Source: Corynebacterium bouchesdurhonense (GTDB lineage: Bacteria; Actinomycetota; Actinomycetes; Mycobacteriales; Mycobacteriaceae). From it: a stretch of DNA of 64,000 nucleotides. Position 1 is the stretch's first letter. Each line of letters starts with the position of its first letter. Of the stretch, positions 18,091 to 27,417 are shown in pieces. Location of the stretch: the NCBI RefSeq assembly GCF_900078305.2, contig NZ_LT546028.1, positions 670,948 to 734,947 on the forward strand, given 5' to 3'. A program made the translations under genes and the position numbers. The notes under the pieces were generated by a model. That model did not search any database. It was not told the DNA's origin and was given only the letters and a program-made list of their open reading frames with translations.

Positions 18091-21000
18091 ATGCGCTTCT
18101 CCCACAAGGCAGCAACCGCCATGGTCAGCGTTTCCGCGCTGGCCATGGCCAACCTGCCCACCGCTCTCGCCGCCTCGGCGGAGCAGAGCTTCAACGGAAA
18201 AGAGTCCTGCATCACCATCGACTCGCAGGGCACCGTGCGCGCGCCGCAGCCCGGCGACTGCACCCAGTTTGGCAAGGGCGGCCAGGGCAACACCGACGCC
18301 CAGGCCCGCAACGTCATCTTCATCCTCGGCGACGGCATGGGCCACCAGGAAATCACCGCGGCCCGCAACTACCTCAAGGGCGCGAACGGCCGCTTCGAGG
18401 GTCTGGACGAGCTGACCGCGTCCGGCGCGTACACCACCTTCGCCGTGGGCAAGGACGGCAAGCGCCAGTACGTGACCGACTCGGCGGCCTCCGCAACCGG
18501 CTGGTCCGCGGGCGTGAAGACCTACAACGGCGCGCTGTCCGTGGATATCAAGGGCAAGCCGCACGAGAACCTCATCGAGATGGCCAAGAACGCCGGCATG
18601 CGCACCGGCAACGTCTCCACCGCGGAGATCCAGGACGCAACCCCGGGTGCGATGGGCTCGCACATCTCGCAGCGCGGGTACTACGCACCGTCTGGTACCT
18701 CGAAGCCGGTCAAGGGCAAGGAGGCGCGCGAGAACGGCGGCCTGGGCTCCATCTCCGAGCAGCTGATCGACACCCGCGCGGACGTCACGCTCGGCGGCGG
18801 CCGTAAGTACTTCAACGCCGCTGTTGTTGAGGGCGGCGAGAACCGTAACCCGTTCCTGACCGAGAAGAACGACGGCGGCGCTGCGTGGGCGGCCGGCAAG
18901 TCGGTCCGCGAGAACGCGGTGGCCAAGGGCTTCACCGTGGTGGACGACAAGGCCGGCCTGGAGGGCATTACCAAGGCCGACCAGAAGCACCCGGTGCTGG
19001 GCCTGTTCAACGACGGCAACATGACCCGCCGCTACGAGCGCACCGTGCCGGTGAAGACCGACGGCACCACCGCGCCGGAGACCTGCACGCCGCGAAACAC
19101 CGGCAACGAGCCGACCGCCGCGGAGATGACCAAGAAGGCCATCGAGCTGCTGGACGACAAGAACGCCGAGAAGGGCTTCTTCCTGCAGGTTGAGTCCGCC
19201 TCCATTGACAAGGCTGACCACGACGCAGACGCCTGCGGCATGATCGGCGAGACCGAGCAGATCGACGAAGTGATCAAGGAAGCGCTCGACTTTGCCAAGC
19301 AGGACGGCGACACCCTCATCGTGGTTACCGCGGACCACGCGCACACCGCCGAGATCGTGCCGGACGGCGAGCCGTCCGTCTCCGCCGTGACCCGCCTGAA
19401 GACCCCCAAGGACGGCGGTTCCGTGATGTCCGTGGCCTTCGGCACGCTTGCGTGGCAGGACAAGGATGGCAATGACACCTTCGATGCCAAGCAGGTGGGC
19501 GACCCCTTTGATAACAAGAACTTCTCCATGCAGCACACCGGCACCCAGGTGCGCATTGCAGGTTTCGGCCCGGGCTCCGAGAACGTCAACGGCCAGCTGG
19601 ACCAGACCGATGCCTTCTACGTGATGGCCAACGCGCTGGGCCTCAACGGCGGCACCAAGGGTGGCCAGGAGCCGTGGGAGATTACCAAGGGCAGCAAGGT
19701 GATGTCGCTGGCTAATCGTCGAGAAGCAAAGGGCTCTGGCGAGCTGTGCTACCTGGTCACCCCGGGCGAGGCCCCGAAGGTGGGCGAGTGCGCCCAGTTC
19801 GGTACTGAGGGCCAGCAGGTGGACAAGGCGAAGGCCAAGAACGTGGTGGTGCTGATCGGCGACGGCACCGGCGACTCCGAGATCACCGCCGCCCGCAACT
19901 ACCTCAAGGGCTCCGCCGGCCGCTTCGAGGGCCTGGACAACCTGGACTACACCGGCTACCAGACCACCTGGGCGCTGGATAAGGAGACCGGCCTGCCCAA
20001 CTACGTCACCGACTCCGCGGCGTCCGGCACCGGCTGGAACTCCGGTGTGAAGACGTACAACGGCGCCCTCGGCGTGGACAACGCCGGTAAGCCGGTGCCC
20101 ACCATGGGTGAGCTGGCCAAGGCCAACGGCATGAAGATCGGCAACGTCACCACCGCCGAGATCCAGGATGCCACCCCGGCCGCGTTTGCCGTGCACTCCC
20201 AGAAGCGCTCCTACTACGCGCCGTCCGGCGACAAGAAGGTGGTCGGCGCGGAGGACGCCCGCGAGAACGGCGGCCTCGGCTCCATCTCCGAGCAGTTGGT
20301 AGACCTGCGCGCCGACGTGACCCTGGGCGGCGGCCGCAAGTACTTCGACGCCGAGGTGGTCAAGGGCGGCAACTGGGATCAGACCACCTGGACCGCCGGC
20401 AAGTCCGTGCTGGAGAACGCGAAAGACAACAACTACCAGGTTGTCACCACCGCGTCCGAGCTGAACGGCATCACCGAGGCGAGCGCCGACAAACCGGTGC
20501 TGGGCTTGTTCTCCGAGGGCAACATGCCGCGCGTGCTGAACCAGACCATCCCGACCACCGACGCTGAAAAAGCCACAGCCACCTGCGAGGCCAACCCCGA
20601 GTTCACCGCCGAGACCCCGCGCCTGGCAGCCATGACCACCAAGGCGCTCGAGCTGCTGCAGAATGACAAGGGCTTCCTGCTCCAGGTCGAGTCCGCCTCC
20701 CCGGACAAGGCCGACCACCAGGCGGACGCCTGCGGCCTGATCGGCGAGGTTGGCCAGCTGGACGAGGCCGTGCAGGCCGTGCAGCAGTGGGTGAAGGAAA
20801 CCGGCGAGGAGACCCTGATCATCGCCACCGCGGACCACGCCCACACCGCGCAGATCACCTACAACGACGCGGCGACCGCCGGCCGCACCACCAAGCTGAC
20901 CACCGCCGACGGCTCCGACATGACGGTGAACTTCGCCACCTCCAAGACCAACCAGGACAAGGACGCCCTCGGCGGCCAGGAGCACACCGGTGCCCAGCTG

Positions 21001-21306
21001 CGCGTCGCCGCCTCCGGCCCGGGTGCTGCGAACATCACCGGCCAGATCGACCAGACCGACATCTTCTTCGCCGTGAACAACGCGCTCGGCATCGACGCCC
21101 TGAACACCAACGGCGCCGTTGACCTGGGCACCAAGTGGGAGAAGGAGCAGCCGGCGCAGGCCACCGGTTCCTCCGCCTCCAGCATCATCCTCTGGATCCT
21201 CGCGGGCCTGACCGGGCTGGTCAGCCTGTTCAGCCTCATCGCGCTGATCTTCCCGTTCCAGGTGGATGCGCTCCTCGGCCCCATCGCGGGTTCGAGCAAG
21301 CGCTAG
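18091..21306 (+). CDS. Double-domain secreted alkaline phosphatase (PhoA type)
   Basis: This 1071-aa protein has a signal peptide (to about residue 29), two complete PhoA-type domains (about 70-535 and 570-1010) and a C-terminal membrane helix (SSIILWILAGLTGLVSLFSL). Both domains keep the catalytic and metal residues known from E. coli PhoA: GDGMG/GDGTG with EITAARNY, VTDSAAS with the nucleophilic Ser, TRADVTL/LRADVTL Arg, QVESAS, DKADH, TADHAH, and QHTG/EHTG. It should release phosphate from organic phosphates at the outer membrane face. Fusion of two active copies is unusual because PhoA normally dimerises; here a dimer may form within one chain. A hairpin terminator follows at 21339, and a possible phosphate-control box precedes it. 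Confidence 0.9.
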   Translation: MRFSHKAATAMVSVSALAMANLPTALAASAEQSFNGKESCITIDSQGTVRAPQPGDCTQFGKGGQGNTDAQARNVIFILGDGMGHQEITAARNYLKGANGRFEGLDELTASGAYTTFAVGKDGKRQYVTDSAASATGWSAGVKTYNGALSVDIKGKPHENLIEMAKNAGMRTGNVSTAEIQDATPGAMGSHISQRGYYAPSGTSKPVKGKEARENGGLGSISEQLIDTRADVTLGGGRKYFNAAVVEGGENRNPFLTEKNDGGAAWAAGKSVRENAVAKGFTVVDDKAGLEGITKADQKHPVLGLFNDGNMTRRYERTVPVKTDGTTAPETCTPRNTGNEPTAAEMTKKAIELLDDKNAEKGFFLQVESASIDKADHDADACGMIGETEQIDEVIKEALDFAKQDGDTLIVVTADHAHTAEIVPDGEPSVSAVTRLKTPKDGGSVMSVAFGTLAWQDKDGNDTFDAKQVGDPFDNKNFSMQHTGTQVRIAGFGPGSENVNGQLDQTDAFYVMANALGLNGGTKGGQEPWEITKGSKVMSLANRREAKGSGELCYLVTPGEAPKVGECAQFGTEGQQVDKAKAKNVVVLIGDGTGDSEITAARNYLKGSAGRFEGLDNLDYTGYQTTWALDKETGLPNYVTDSAASGTGWNSGVKTYNGALGVDNAGKPVPTMGELAKANGMKIGNVTTAEIQDATPAAFAVHSQKRSYYAPSGDKKVVGAEDARENGGLGSISEQLVDLRADVTLGGGRKYFDAEVVKGGNWDQTTWTAGKSVLENAKDNNYQVVTTASELNGITEASADKPVLGLFSEGNMPRVLNQTIPTTDAEKATATCEANPEFTAETPRLAAMTTKALELLQNDKGFLLQVESASPDKADHQADACGLIGEVGQLDEAVQAVQQWVKETGEETLIIATADHAHTAQITYNDAATAGRTTKLTTADGSDMTVNFATSKTNQDKDALGGQEHTGAQLRVAASGPGAANITGQIDQTDIFFAVNNALGIDALNTNGAVDLGTKWEKEQPAQATGSSASSIILWILAGLTGLVSLFSLIALIFPFQVDALLGPIAGSSKR

Positions 21307-21326
21307 TTTTCGCACCTGCTTCGCGC

Positions 21327-21344
21327 CTGCTTGTCGACGCACCC
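21327..21344 (+). repeat. Dispersed 18-mer copy (16/18), intergenic
   Basis: CTGCTTGTCGACGCACCC differs from the dispersed motif at two positions. It lies 20 bp after the phosphatase stop and overlaps the left arm of the terminator stem. Confidence 0.85.
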
Positions 21345-21371
21345 TGTGCAGCCCCCAGCCGCACAGGGTGC
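21339..21371 (+). terminator. Hairpin terminator after the phosphatase gene
   Basis: GCACCCTGTGC and GCACAGGGTGC form a perfect 11-bp stem with an 11-nt loop. The following T run is weak (GGCTTTTGG), so termination may be partial. Confidence 0.6.
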
Positions 21372-21424
21372 GTTCCGGCTTTTGGGGGGCGGCTGGCTTT
21401 GGGCGCCGGCGTACAGTGGCCGGC

Positions 21425-22042
21425 ATGGCTACATTTCTTTCGTTTCCTGTTTCGCGCAAGTTCACCGCCGCGGTTGGCGCCGCCGCCTTCGCCCTGGCCG
21501 GCGCCGCCGCCTGCTCCAACTCCGAGTCCGCTGATGAGACGGAGACCGTGACCATGTCCAGCGAGGCCGCCGCACACGACCACGGGGACCACGGGGGCCA
21601 CGCGGGCCACGACCACCCCGCGGACGGCGGCCCCGCCCCCGCCGGCATCGCCGAGGCCGCGAGCCCGAAGTACCCGGTGGGTACCGAGGTGACGCTCACC
21701 GCCGACCACATGCCCGGCATGGACGGCGCAAACGCCACCATCTCCGGCGCGTACGACACCATCGCGTACGCCATCGACTACACGCCCACCACGGGCGGCG
21801 CGCCGGTGCTGGACCACAAGTGGGTGGTGCAGGAGGAGCTTCGGGACGCTGGGACGCAGCGGCTTGCCGACGGCACCGTGAAGCAGGTCCTCGCCGACCA
21901 CATGCAGGGCATGGAGGGCGCCGAGGCCACCATCGCCTCCTCCACCGACGAGACCGTCTACATGGTGGACATCGATGACCCGGACATGCAGATGAAGCGC
22001 CACAAGTGGGTCGTGGAGAGCGAGATCCAACCCCGCTCCTAG
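21425..22042 (+). CDS. YdhK/DUF1541-type lipoprotein with His-rich segment
   Basis: This 205-aa protein has an N-terminal hydrophobic segment ending ALAGAAACSNSES, a likely lipobox. A histidine-rich stretch follows (AHDHGDHGGHAGHDH). Two copies of the YdhK module come next, each with ADHMPGMDGANATI/ADHMQGMEGAEATI and a HKWVVQEE/HKWVVESE end. The family is found next to copper-resistance genes in other bacteria; metal binding by the His-rich part is inferred. ATG 21425 is preceded by TACAGT and 7 nt, a leaderless start. It is monocistronic, with a hairpin downstream. Confidence 0.8.
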   Translation: MATFLSFPVSRKFTAAVGAAAFALAGAAACSNSESADETETVTMSSEAAAHDHGDHGGHAGHDHPADGGPAPAGIAEAASPKYPVGTEVTLTADHMPGMDGANATISGAYDTIAYAIDYTPTTGGAPVLDHKWVVQEELRDAGTQRLADGTVKQVLADHMQGMEGAEATIASSTDETVYMVDIDDPDMQMKRHKWVVESEIQPRS

Positions 22043-22081
22043 CCCCGCGGCCCGCCGGCCAGCGGGACCGCCCAACGCGAA

Positions 22082-22110
22082 ACCCGCCAGCGGCGGTGCC
22101 ACTGGCGGGT
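22082..22110. terminator. Bidirectional hairpin between the YdhK gene and tRNA-Pro
   Basis: ACCCGCCAG and CTGGCGGGT form a 9-bp stem with an 11-nt loop between two convergently read genes. There are few T residues on either side. Confidence 0.6.
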
Positions 22111-22114
22111 GTGT

Positions 22115-22191
<77 letters not shown>

Positions 22192-22295
22192 GCTGTGCCT
22201 TGGGCGATCGCCCTCGGTACTCGAAACAGCCTACCCCCGCGGGGCAGCCGCGCCAAAACGGCAGGTGAGCGGGCTCAACGCGGACCCTACCCGCG

Positions 22296-23192
22296 CTACT
22301 CGGCGCGCTCGGTGACGCGCAGCAGCGTCGCGGCGGGCGGGCAGAAGAGGCGCACGGGCGCGTACTTGGACTGGCCCAGGCCCTGGGAGACCTCCATCCA
22401 CATCCGGCCGTAGCGGTGGAGGCCGGAGGCGCGCCGGCGGTCAATGTCCGCGTTGGTCACAATCGCCTTTCCGCCGGGGAGGCGGATCTGCCCGCCGTGG
22501 GTGTGGCCGGCGAGCGCCAGCTGGTAGCCGTCGGCTTCGAAGGCGTCGAGCACCCGCCGGTACGGGGCGTGGAGCAGGGCGATGGACAGGTCCGCGTCCC
22601 GGTTTGGCGCGCCGGCTACCTGCGCGTACTCGTCAAGCTGGTGGTGCGGGTCGTCCACGCCCGCCAGGGCGAGGCGCACGCCGGAGGCCTTGAACTCCAG
22701 GCGCTGGTGCGTGGCGTCTCGCCAGCCGCGCTCGATGAAGGCGGCGCGCATGCCCTGCCAGGGCAAGTCCACGTAGCTCGGCTCGCGCTTGGTGCCGGTG
22801 AGGTACTTCAGTGGGTTGACGGGCCGCGGCGCCCAGTAGTCGTTGGTGCCGAAGACGAAGGCGCCGGGGCGGTCGAGCAATGGCCCGAGCGCGTCGAGCG
22901 CCCACGGCACCGCCTGCTCGTCGGAGAGGTTATCCCCGGTGTTGATCACCAGGTCGGGATCGAGCGCGTCGAGGGAGGAGACGAACTCCACCTTGCGACG
23001 CTGCCCCGGGATCATGTGCAGGTCGCTCACGTGCAGGATGTCGAAGCTGCGCTTGCCCGTCTTCGCGCGCCGCAGGGTGCCGGGCTGCAGCAGCGGCAGC
23101 TCGTACTCCTGGAGGTGGAAGTTGCGGGTTTGGAGGTTGGCCCAGGTGAGCGTCGACAAGCAAAAGGCCCCAAACAGCGTGCGCAACTTCAT
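22296..23192 (-). CDS. Metallophosphoesterase
   Basis: This 298-aa calcineurin-like phosphoesterase has the metal motifs in order: DLHM (residue about 56), GDN (about 85), GTNDY in place of the usual GNHE (about 113), LLHAPY (about 205) and GHTHGGQ (about 228). An N-terminal hydrophobic stretch suggests membrane attachment or export, as in YaeI/YkuE-type enzymes. The substrate is unknown. The GNHE-to-GTND change keeps the Asn ligand but loses the catalytic His, which may alter activity. Its start codon is 26 bp from the divergent YqeY gene. Confidence 0.85.
   Translation of the reverse strand: MKLRTLFGAFCLSTLTWANLQTRNFHLQEYELPLLQPGTLRRAKTGKRSFDILHVSDLHMIPGQRRKVEFVSSLDALDPDLVINTGDNLSDEQAVPWALDALGPLLDRPGAFVFGTNDYWAPRPVNPLKYLTGTKREPSYVDLPWQGMRAAFIERGWRDATHQRLEFKASGVRLALAGVDDPHHQLDEYAQVAGAPNRDADLSIALLHAPYRRVLDAFEADGYQLALAGHTHGGQIRLPGGKAIVTNADIDRRRASGLHRYGRMWMEVSQGLGQSKYAPVRLFCPPAATLLRVTERAE
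23146..23163 (-). repeat. Dispersed 18-mer copy (16/18) in the phosphoesterase gene
   Basis: GTGAGCGTCGACAAGCAA matches the reverse complement of the dispersed motif at 16 of 18 positions. It lies within the first 16 codons of the metallophosphoesterase and encodes LSTLT. Confidence 0.75.
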
Positions 23193-23218
23193 TTGGCTAA
23201 CTGTATACGCTGGGTGCC

Positions 23219-23671
23219 ATGAGTGAATTGAAGGACAAAATCCGCGCGGACCTGAAGGAAGCCATGAAGGCGAAGGAGAAGGAGCGCACCGGCACCATCC
23301 GCATGCTGCTGGCCGCGATCCAGACCGCCGAGACCGAGGGCACCAAGCACGAGGTGGACGACGCGGAGATTCAGAAGATCATCGCCCGCGAGATCAAGAA
23401 GCGCCGCGAGTCCGCCGAGATCTACCAGAGCAACGGGCGCGAGGACCTCGCCTCGCAGGAGCTCACCGAGGCCGGGATCCTCGAGGGGTACCAGCCCACG
23501 CAGCTCACGGACGAGGAGCTTGCTTCGCTTGTCGACGCAACCGTAGCCGACCTCAACGCCTCATCCATGGCGCAGATGGGCGCCGTGATGAAGGAGGTCA
23601 CCGCCCGCGCCGATGGCCGCGCCGACGGCAAGCGCCTCTCCGCGGCCGTGAAGGCGCGCCTGGGACAGTAG
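23219..23671 (+). CDS. YqeY (GatB/YqeY domain) protein
   Basis: This 150-aa protein is the whole YqeY domain, related to the tRNA-binding tail of GatB. Typical parts are RTGTIRMLLAAIQTAE, IIAREIKKRRESAEIY, QELTEAGILEGYQPTQLTDEEL and the terminal MGAVMKEVTARADGRADGKRL. Its exact role is not established. ATG 23219 is preceded by TACGCT and 7 nt, a leaderless start. It converges on the PBP gene with only 33 bp between the true stops. Confidence 0.9.
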   Translation: MSELKDKIRADLKEAMKAKEKERTGTIRMLLAAIQTAETEGTKHEVDDAEIQKIIAREIKKRRESAEIYQSNGREDLASQELTEAGILEGYQPTQLTDEELASLVDATVADLNASSMAQMGAVMKEVTARADGRADGKRLSAAVKARLGQ

Positions 23672-23704
23672 CGGCGAGCTCCGGCTGGTAGCAGCTGGTA
23701 GCGG

Positions 23705-26209
23705 CTAGTTCAGCAGGCCGGAGAGGCCGTCCGCCATGTCCCCGAACTGGCGGCCGATTTCGCGCAAGTCAACCGGCGTGGTGGGGGCGGCCCGTCTCTT
23801 TTACACCCCTGACGCCGCCGGCGGACGTCCCGGGCCGGGCGCCCACCGAGCGCACACGGCGTAGGTCGGCGGCCGGGGTGAGTTGTGTAAAGGAGACGGG
23901 GCCGTGGCAGTGCCCGTCGCGGTGCCCGCGGTGGTGGGGGCGGCGGTGCCGGTGCCGTCGGAAATGTTCAGCGTGATCACCGAGCCGCGCGAAAGGTTCG
24001 GGTCGCTCGGAACCGCCGAGACCACCGTGCCGGCCGGGGAGCCCGCGCCGTAGACGGTGACCACGGTGACGGTGAAGCCCTGCGCCTCGAGCGAGGACTT
24101 GGCGGACCACTGGTTCATGCCGATCGTCTCATCCAGCACGCCGCGCCGGGTGCCGCGGTTGTACTCGTACGTCGAGGGCGGCAGACCCGTGTACGCCGCG
24201 CCGGGCACGTTCAGGGCGGCCTGGAACCAGGTGGAGGCGGCCTCGTCGCCGCCGTAGAGGTTGCCCTGCGGGCACTGGCGCACGGGGGCGGAACACAGCG
24301 GGGCCTGCTGGGTGCCGTCGTTGAAGATGTAGGACGCCGCCGACATGCCGCGGGTGAAGCCGAGGAACGCGGTGGACTGGTGGGATTCAGTGGTGCCCGT
24401 CTTGGCCGCCACCGGGGCAGTCCACCCGGCCGCGCCGGCTGCCTTGGCCGCGGTGCCGTTGACCGCGTCCTGCGCCATGCCGTTGGCAAGTGCGGCGGCG
24501 ATCTCCGGGTCTATGGCCTGCTCGCACGCGGGGCGCTTGAGGTAGACCTCCTGGCCGTGCTTGTCCTTGACGCTGACGATGGGCGTGGGCTCGCACCACC
24601 GGCCGCCGGAGGCCAGGGTAGCGCCCACGTTGGACAGCTCCAGGTCGTTCACGGCGAGGGGCCCGAGGGTAAAGGCGCCCATGTTCTCCTCCTTCGCCGC
24701 GGTGGCGATGGAGCGGCCGTCGCCGAAGCTGTTCTCGTCCAGGTAGGAGCGAAGCCCCGGGCGCACCGCCAAGTCCACGGTGTAGGACACCCCCACCTGC
24801 TGGATCAGCTCGATGAAGGTGGTGTTGGGGGACTGCGCCAGGGCATCGCGCAGCGTCATGCGCGGGGCGTACACGCCGGCGTTTTCCACGCAGTACGCGT
24901 CCGGCGGGCAGTTCTCGGCGCCGCCCTTACCCATGCCGTAGACCACCGAGCGGGTGGGCACCTCCAGCATGGTGTCTAGGCCGTAGCCCTGCTCGAGCGC
25001 GGCCGCCGCGGTGAACACCTTGAACACGGAGCCCGCACCGTTGCCCACCACGGACGCCGGCTGGGGCAGGATGGTCTGGCTCTGGTCCAGGTCCAGCCCG
25101 TAGTAGCGCGAGGAGGCCATGGCCGTGATCGGGCGGGTGTCCTCGCCGGGCTGGATCACGTTGAGCACCTGCGCCACGCCGGGGGTGGTGGGCGCCACGA
25201 AGCTGCGCACGGCCGCGATGGTGGAGGCCTGCACATCCGGGTCCAGGGTGGTGGTGATGGTGTAGGAACCGTGCTTGATGTCCTCTTGGCTCAGGCCCTT
25301 GTCCGCCAGGTAGCGCAGCACGTAGTCGCAGAAGAAGCCGTTATCGCCCGCCGTGATGCAGCCCTGGGGCAGCAGGTTCGGCTTCTCCAGCACGCCCAGC
25401 GGCGCGCCCGCGTAGCGGTCCGCCTCCTCCTGCGGGAGGTAGCCCTCCGCCGCCATGTTGTTGAGCACCGTGTTGCGGCGCTGCGTCGCGCCCTCCGGGT
25501 TGGTGTAGGGGTTGAGCCACTCCACGGACTGCAGCAGGCCCACCAGCAGCGCCGCCTGCGCCGGGTCGAGGTTGGCGGCCGGCTTGTCAAAGTAGGTGCG
25601 CGCGGCGGCCTCGATGCCGAAGGCGTGGTTACCAAAGCTGACCAGGTTGAGGTAGCGGGTGAGGATCTGGTCCTTGTCCAGCGTCTTGTCCAGGTCCGAG
25701 GCCATGCGCATCTCCCGCAGCTTGCGGGGGATGGACTGCTCGGTGGCCGCCTGGGCCTCCTCGTCATTCTCCGCGTCGATGAGCCACAGGTAGTTCTTCA
25801 CGTACTGCTGGTTGATGGTGGACGCGCCCTGCTCCACGCCGCCGGCCAACACGTTGGTGACCATCGCGCGGGCGAAGCCCTGCATGTCCACGCCCTCGTG
25901 CTCGTAGAAGCGGCGGTCCTCGGTGGAGACGAGCGCGTGCTTGACGTGCTCCGAAATCTGGTTGCTCTCCACCTCGTAGCGGCGCTGGCTGAAGATCCGC
26001 GCCATGGGCGTGCCGTTCACGTCGGTGATGGTGGTTACGCCGGGTACGTCGCCCCCGGACATGTCCGAGAGGTTGGACTGCATCGTCTCGTCCGTGCGGG
26101 CGACCGCGTAGCCCCCCAGCCCCGCGAGGGGGGCGATACACAGCGTGATAGCGAGCGCGGCGGCCAGCAGCGCGAGCAGCAATTTCCCGAGGGAACGTAG
26201 GGCAGACAC
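23705..26209 (-). CDS. ponA: Class A penicillin-binding protein with PASTA domain (interrupted)
   Basis: This is a bifunctional peptidoglycan glycosyltransferase/transpeptidase. Order: membrane anchor (residues 8-32), GT51 domain (about 60-240, with EDRRFYEHEGVD and STINQQYVKNY), and transpeptidase (about 330-640, with SVFK, SPNTT and KTGTTES). A PASTA domain follows (about 715-775; GMNQWSAKSSLEAQGFTV). As assembled, translation stops early at 23801 inside an adapter-like block. Removing 23792-23899 (108 nt) joins the frame and gives a 798-aa protein ending REIGRQFGDMADGLSGLLN at 23705. The start is GTG 26209, with TACTGT 6 nt before it; the much longer ORF to 26677 is rejected. Gene order next to a WhiB gene matches ponA2-whiB4 of mycobacteria. 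Confidence 0.88.
23792..23899. other. Embedded Nextera adapter sequence (library artefact)
   Basis: Positions 23792-23810 match the Tn5 mosaic end CTGTCTCTTATACACATCT at 15 of 19, followed by a GACGCTGCCGACGA-like stretch (11 of 14). From the other end, 23881-23899 match AGATGTGTATAAGAGACAG at 15 of 19. Before it come a TCGTCGGCAGCGTC-like stretch, eight index-like bases and CCACCGAG of the P5 primer. Nearly all differences replace A or T by G or C. The block inserts a stop into the PBP gene. Confidence 0.85.
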
Positions 26210-26292
26210 CCCCTTACAGTAAAGGATCTGCCCGTGGTGGGTGAATCGAAAACTCCCCTGAATTTGTGATCCATTCGACAGTAATGGGAGGC

Positions 26293-26308
26293 TGTGAATA
26301 CACTTACA
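26293..26308. promoter_or_regulatory. Candidate GlxR site upstream of the whiB gene
   Basis: TGTGAATACACTTACA matches the corynebacterial GlxR consensus TGTGA-N6-TCACA with one mismatch. It lies about 32-47 bp before the ATG at 26340. It lies between the divergent ponA and whcB genes and could serve either. Confidence 0.45.
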
Positions 26309-26339
26309 AGTGCAACGTGATCCGGAAAAGAGGCACACC

Positions 26340-26696
26340 ATGACCACTACGCTTGGACGACCAACCCCCGCAGAAACCCCGTCGACCGCCCGCAAGTGCA
26401 ACTCCTCCGGCACCCTTGTATTTGACCGCGGTGACTGGGTGACCAGGGCAAGCTGCCGCACCGGCGACCCGGACGCCCTCTTCGTTCGCGGTGCCGAGCA
26501 GCGCAAGGCCGCCGTGGTGTGCCGCCGCTGCCCGGTGCAGATCGAGTGCTGCGCCGATGCGCTGGATAACAAGGTGGAGTTCGGTGTGTGGGGCGGGCTC
26601 ACCGAGCGCCAGCGCCGCGCGGTGCTGCGCAAGAACCCGGACGTGACCGACTGGGCCGCGTACCTCTCCGCCGGCAACGAGATCGAGGGCCTCTAA
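26340..26696 (+). CDS. whcB: WhiB-family Fe-S transcription regulator
   Basis: This 118-aa protein has the WhiB domain at about residues 30-100. Four cysteines (SCRTGD, VVCRRCP and IECC) would hold a [4Fe-4S] cluster, followed by the GVWGG turn and a basic ERQRRAVLRK tail. WhiB proteins bind sigma factor or DNA in response to redox changes. The position beside a PASTA-type class A PBP matches whiB4 of Mycobacterium and whcB of C. glutamicum; the symbol rests on that synteny. ATG 26340 is used rather than 26310 because the N-terminus MTTTLGRP fits family length. Confidence 0.85.
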   Translation: MTTTLGRPTPAETPSTARKCNSSGTLVFDRGDWVTRASCRTGDPDALFVRGAEQRKAAVVCRRCPVQIECCADALDNKVEFGVWGGLTERQRRAVLRKNPDVTDWAAYLSAGNEIEGL

Positions 26697-26746
26697 CGCC
26701 GCATAACCCCGCCGCCGGTGGCGCGCGCCGCGGTAGGGTGGTGCCC

Positions 26747-26902
26747 ATGAAGAAATGGGAATACGCCACCGTTCCGCTGCTCACCCACGCAACCAAGCAG
26801 ATCCTCGACACCTGGGGCGAGGACGGCTGGGAGCTGGTCACCGTGACCCCGGGCCCGAACCCGGACAACGTGGTCGCGTACCTCAAGCGCGAGGCCGAGT
26901 AG
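26747..26902 (+). CDS. DUF4177 small protein
   Basis: This 51-aa protein (MKKWEYATVPLLTHATKQIL, then DTWGEDGWELVTVTPGP) matches DUF4177, which is conserved at this place in mycobacteria and corynebacteria. Function is unknown. TAGGGT lies 7 nt before the ATG, a leaderless start. The RidA gene follows after 3 bp. Confidence 0.85.
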   Translation: MKKWEYATVPLLTHATKQILDTWGEDGWELVTVTPGPNPDNVVAYLKREAE

Positions 26903-26905
26903 GCC

Positions 26906-27412
26906 GTGGCGGAGCAGCACGGCGGCCAGTGGTCCGCGAAACTGGGCCAGCTGGGGATCGAGCTGCCGCCGGTGGCCGCCCCGGTTGCCGCCTACGTGCC
27001 GGCAGTTCGCGCCGGTGACCAGGTGTGGACATCCGGCCAGCTGCCGTTCGTCGACGGCGCGCTGCCCGCCACCGGCAAGGTGGGCGCCGAGGTGTCCGCC
27101 GAGGACGCGCAGCGCCTCGCCCGCACCGCGGCGCTCAACGCAATTGCCGCGGTGGATGATCTGGTGGGCATTGACAACGTGGCCCGCGTGCTGAAGGTTG
27201 TGGGCTTTGTGGCTTCCGACGCATCTTTCACCGGCCAGCCCGCCGTGGTGAACGGCGCATCCGAGCTGATCGGGGAGATCTTCGGCGAGGCCGGGCGCCA
27301 CGCTCGCTCCGCCGTGGGCGTGGCGGTGCTCCCGCTGGACAGCCCTGTGGAGATCGAGCTGGTAGTGGAGCTCACATCGGGGGCTGGGCAGCCGGCCAAC
27401 GCGGTAGGGTAG
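26906..27412 (+). CDS. RidA/YjgF-family protein
   Basis: This 168-aa protein carries a RidA (YjgF/YER057c/UK114) domain: VWTSGQLPFVDGALPATGKVG, ALNAIAAVDDLVGIDNVARV and ARSAVGVAVLPLDSPVEIELVVEL. The last part contains the ARSAVGV variant in which the usual Arg of active deaminases is not obvious, so imine/enamine deaminase activity is uncertain. The GTG start is 3 bp after the DUF4177 gene, so the two are co-read. Confidence 0.85.
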   Translation: MAEQHGGQWSAKLGQLGIELPPVAAPVAAYVPAVRAGDQVWTSGQLPFVDGALPATGKVGAEVSAEDAQRLARTAALNAIAAVDDLVGIDNVARVLKVVGFVASDASFTGQPAVVNGASELIGEIFGEAGRHARSAVGVAVLPLDSPVEIELVVELTSGAGQPANAVG

Positions 27413-27417
27413 GGGGT

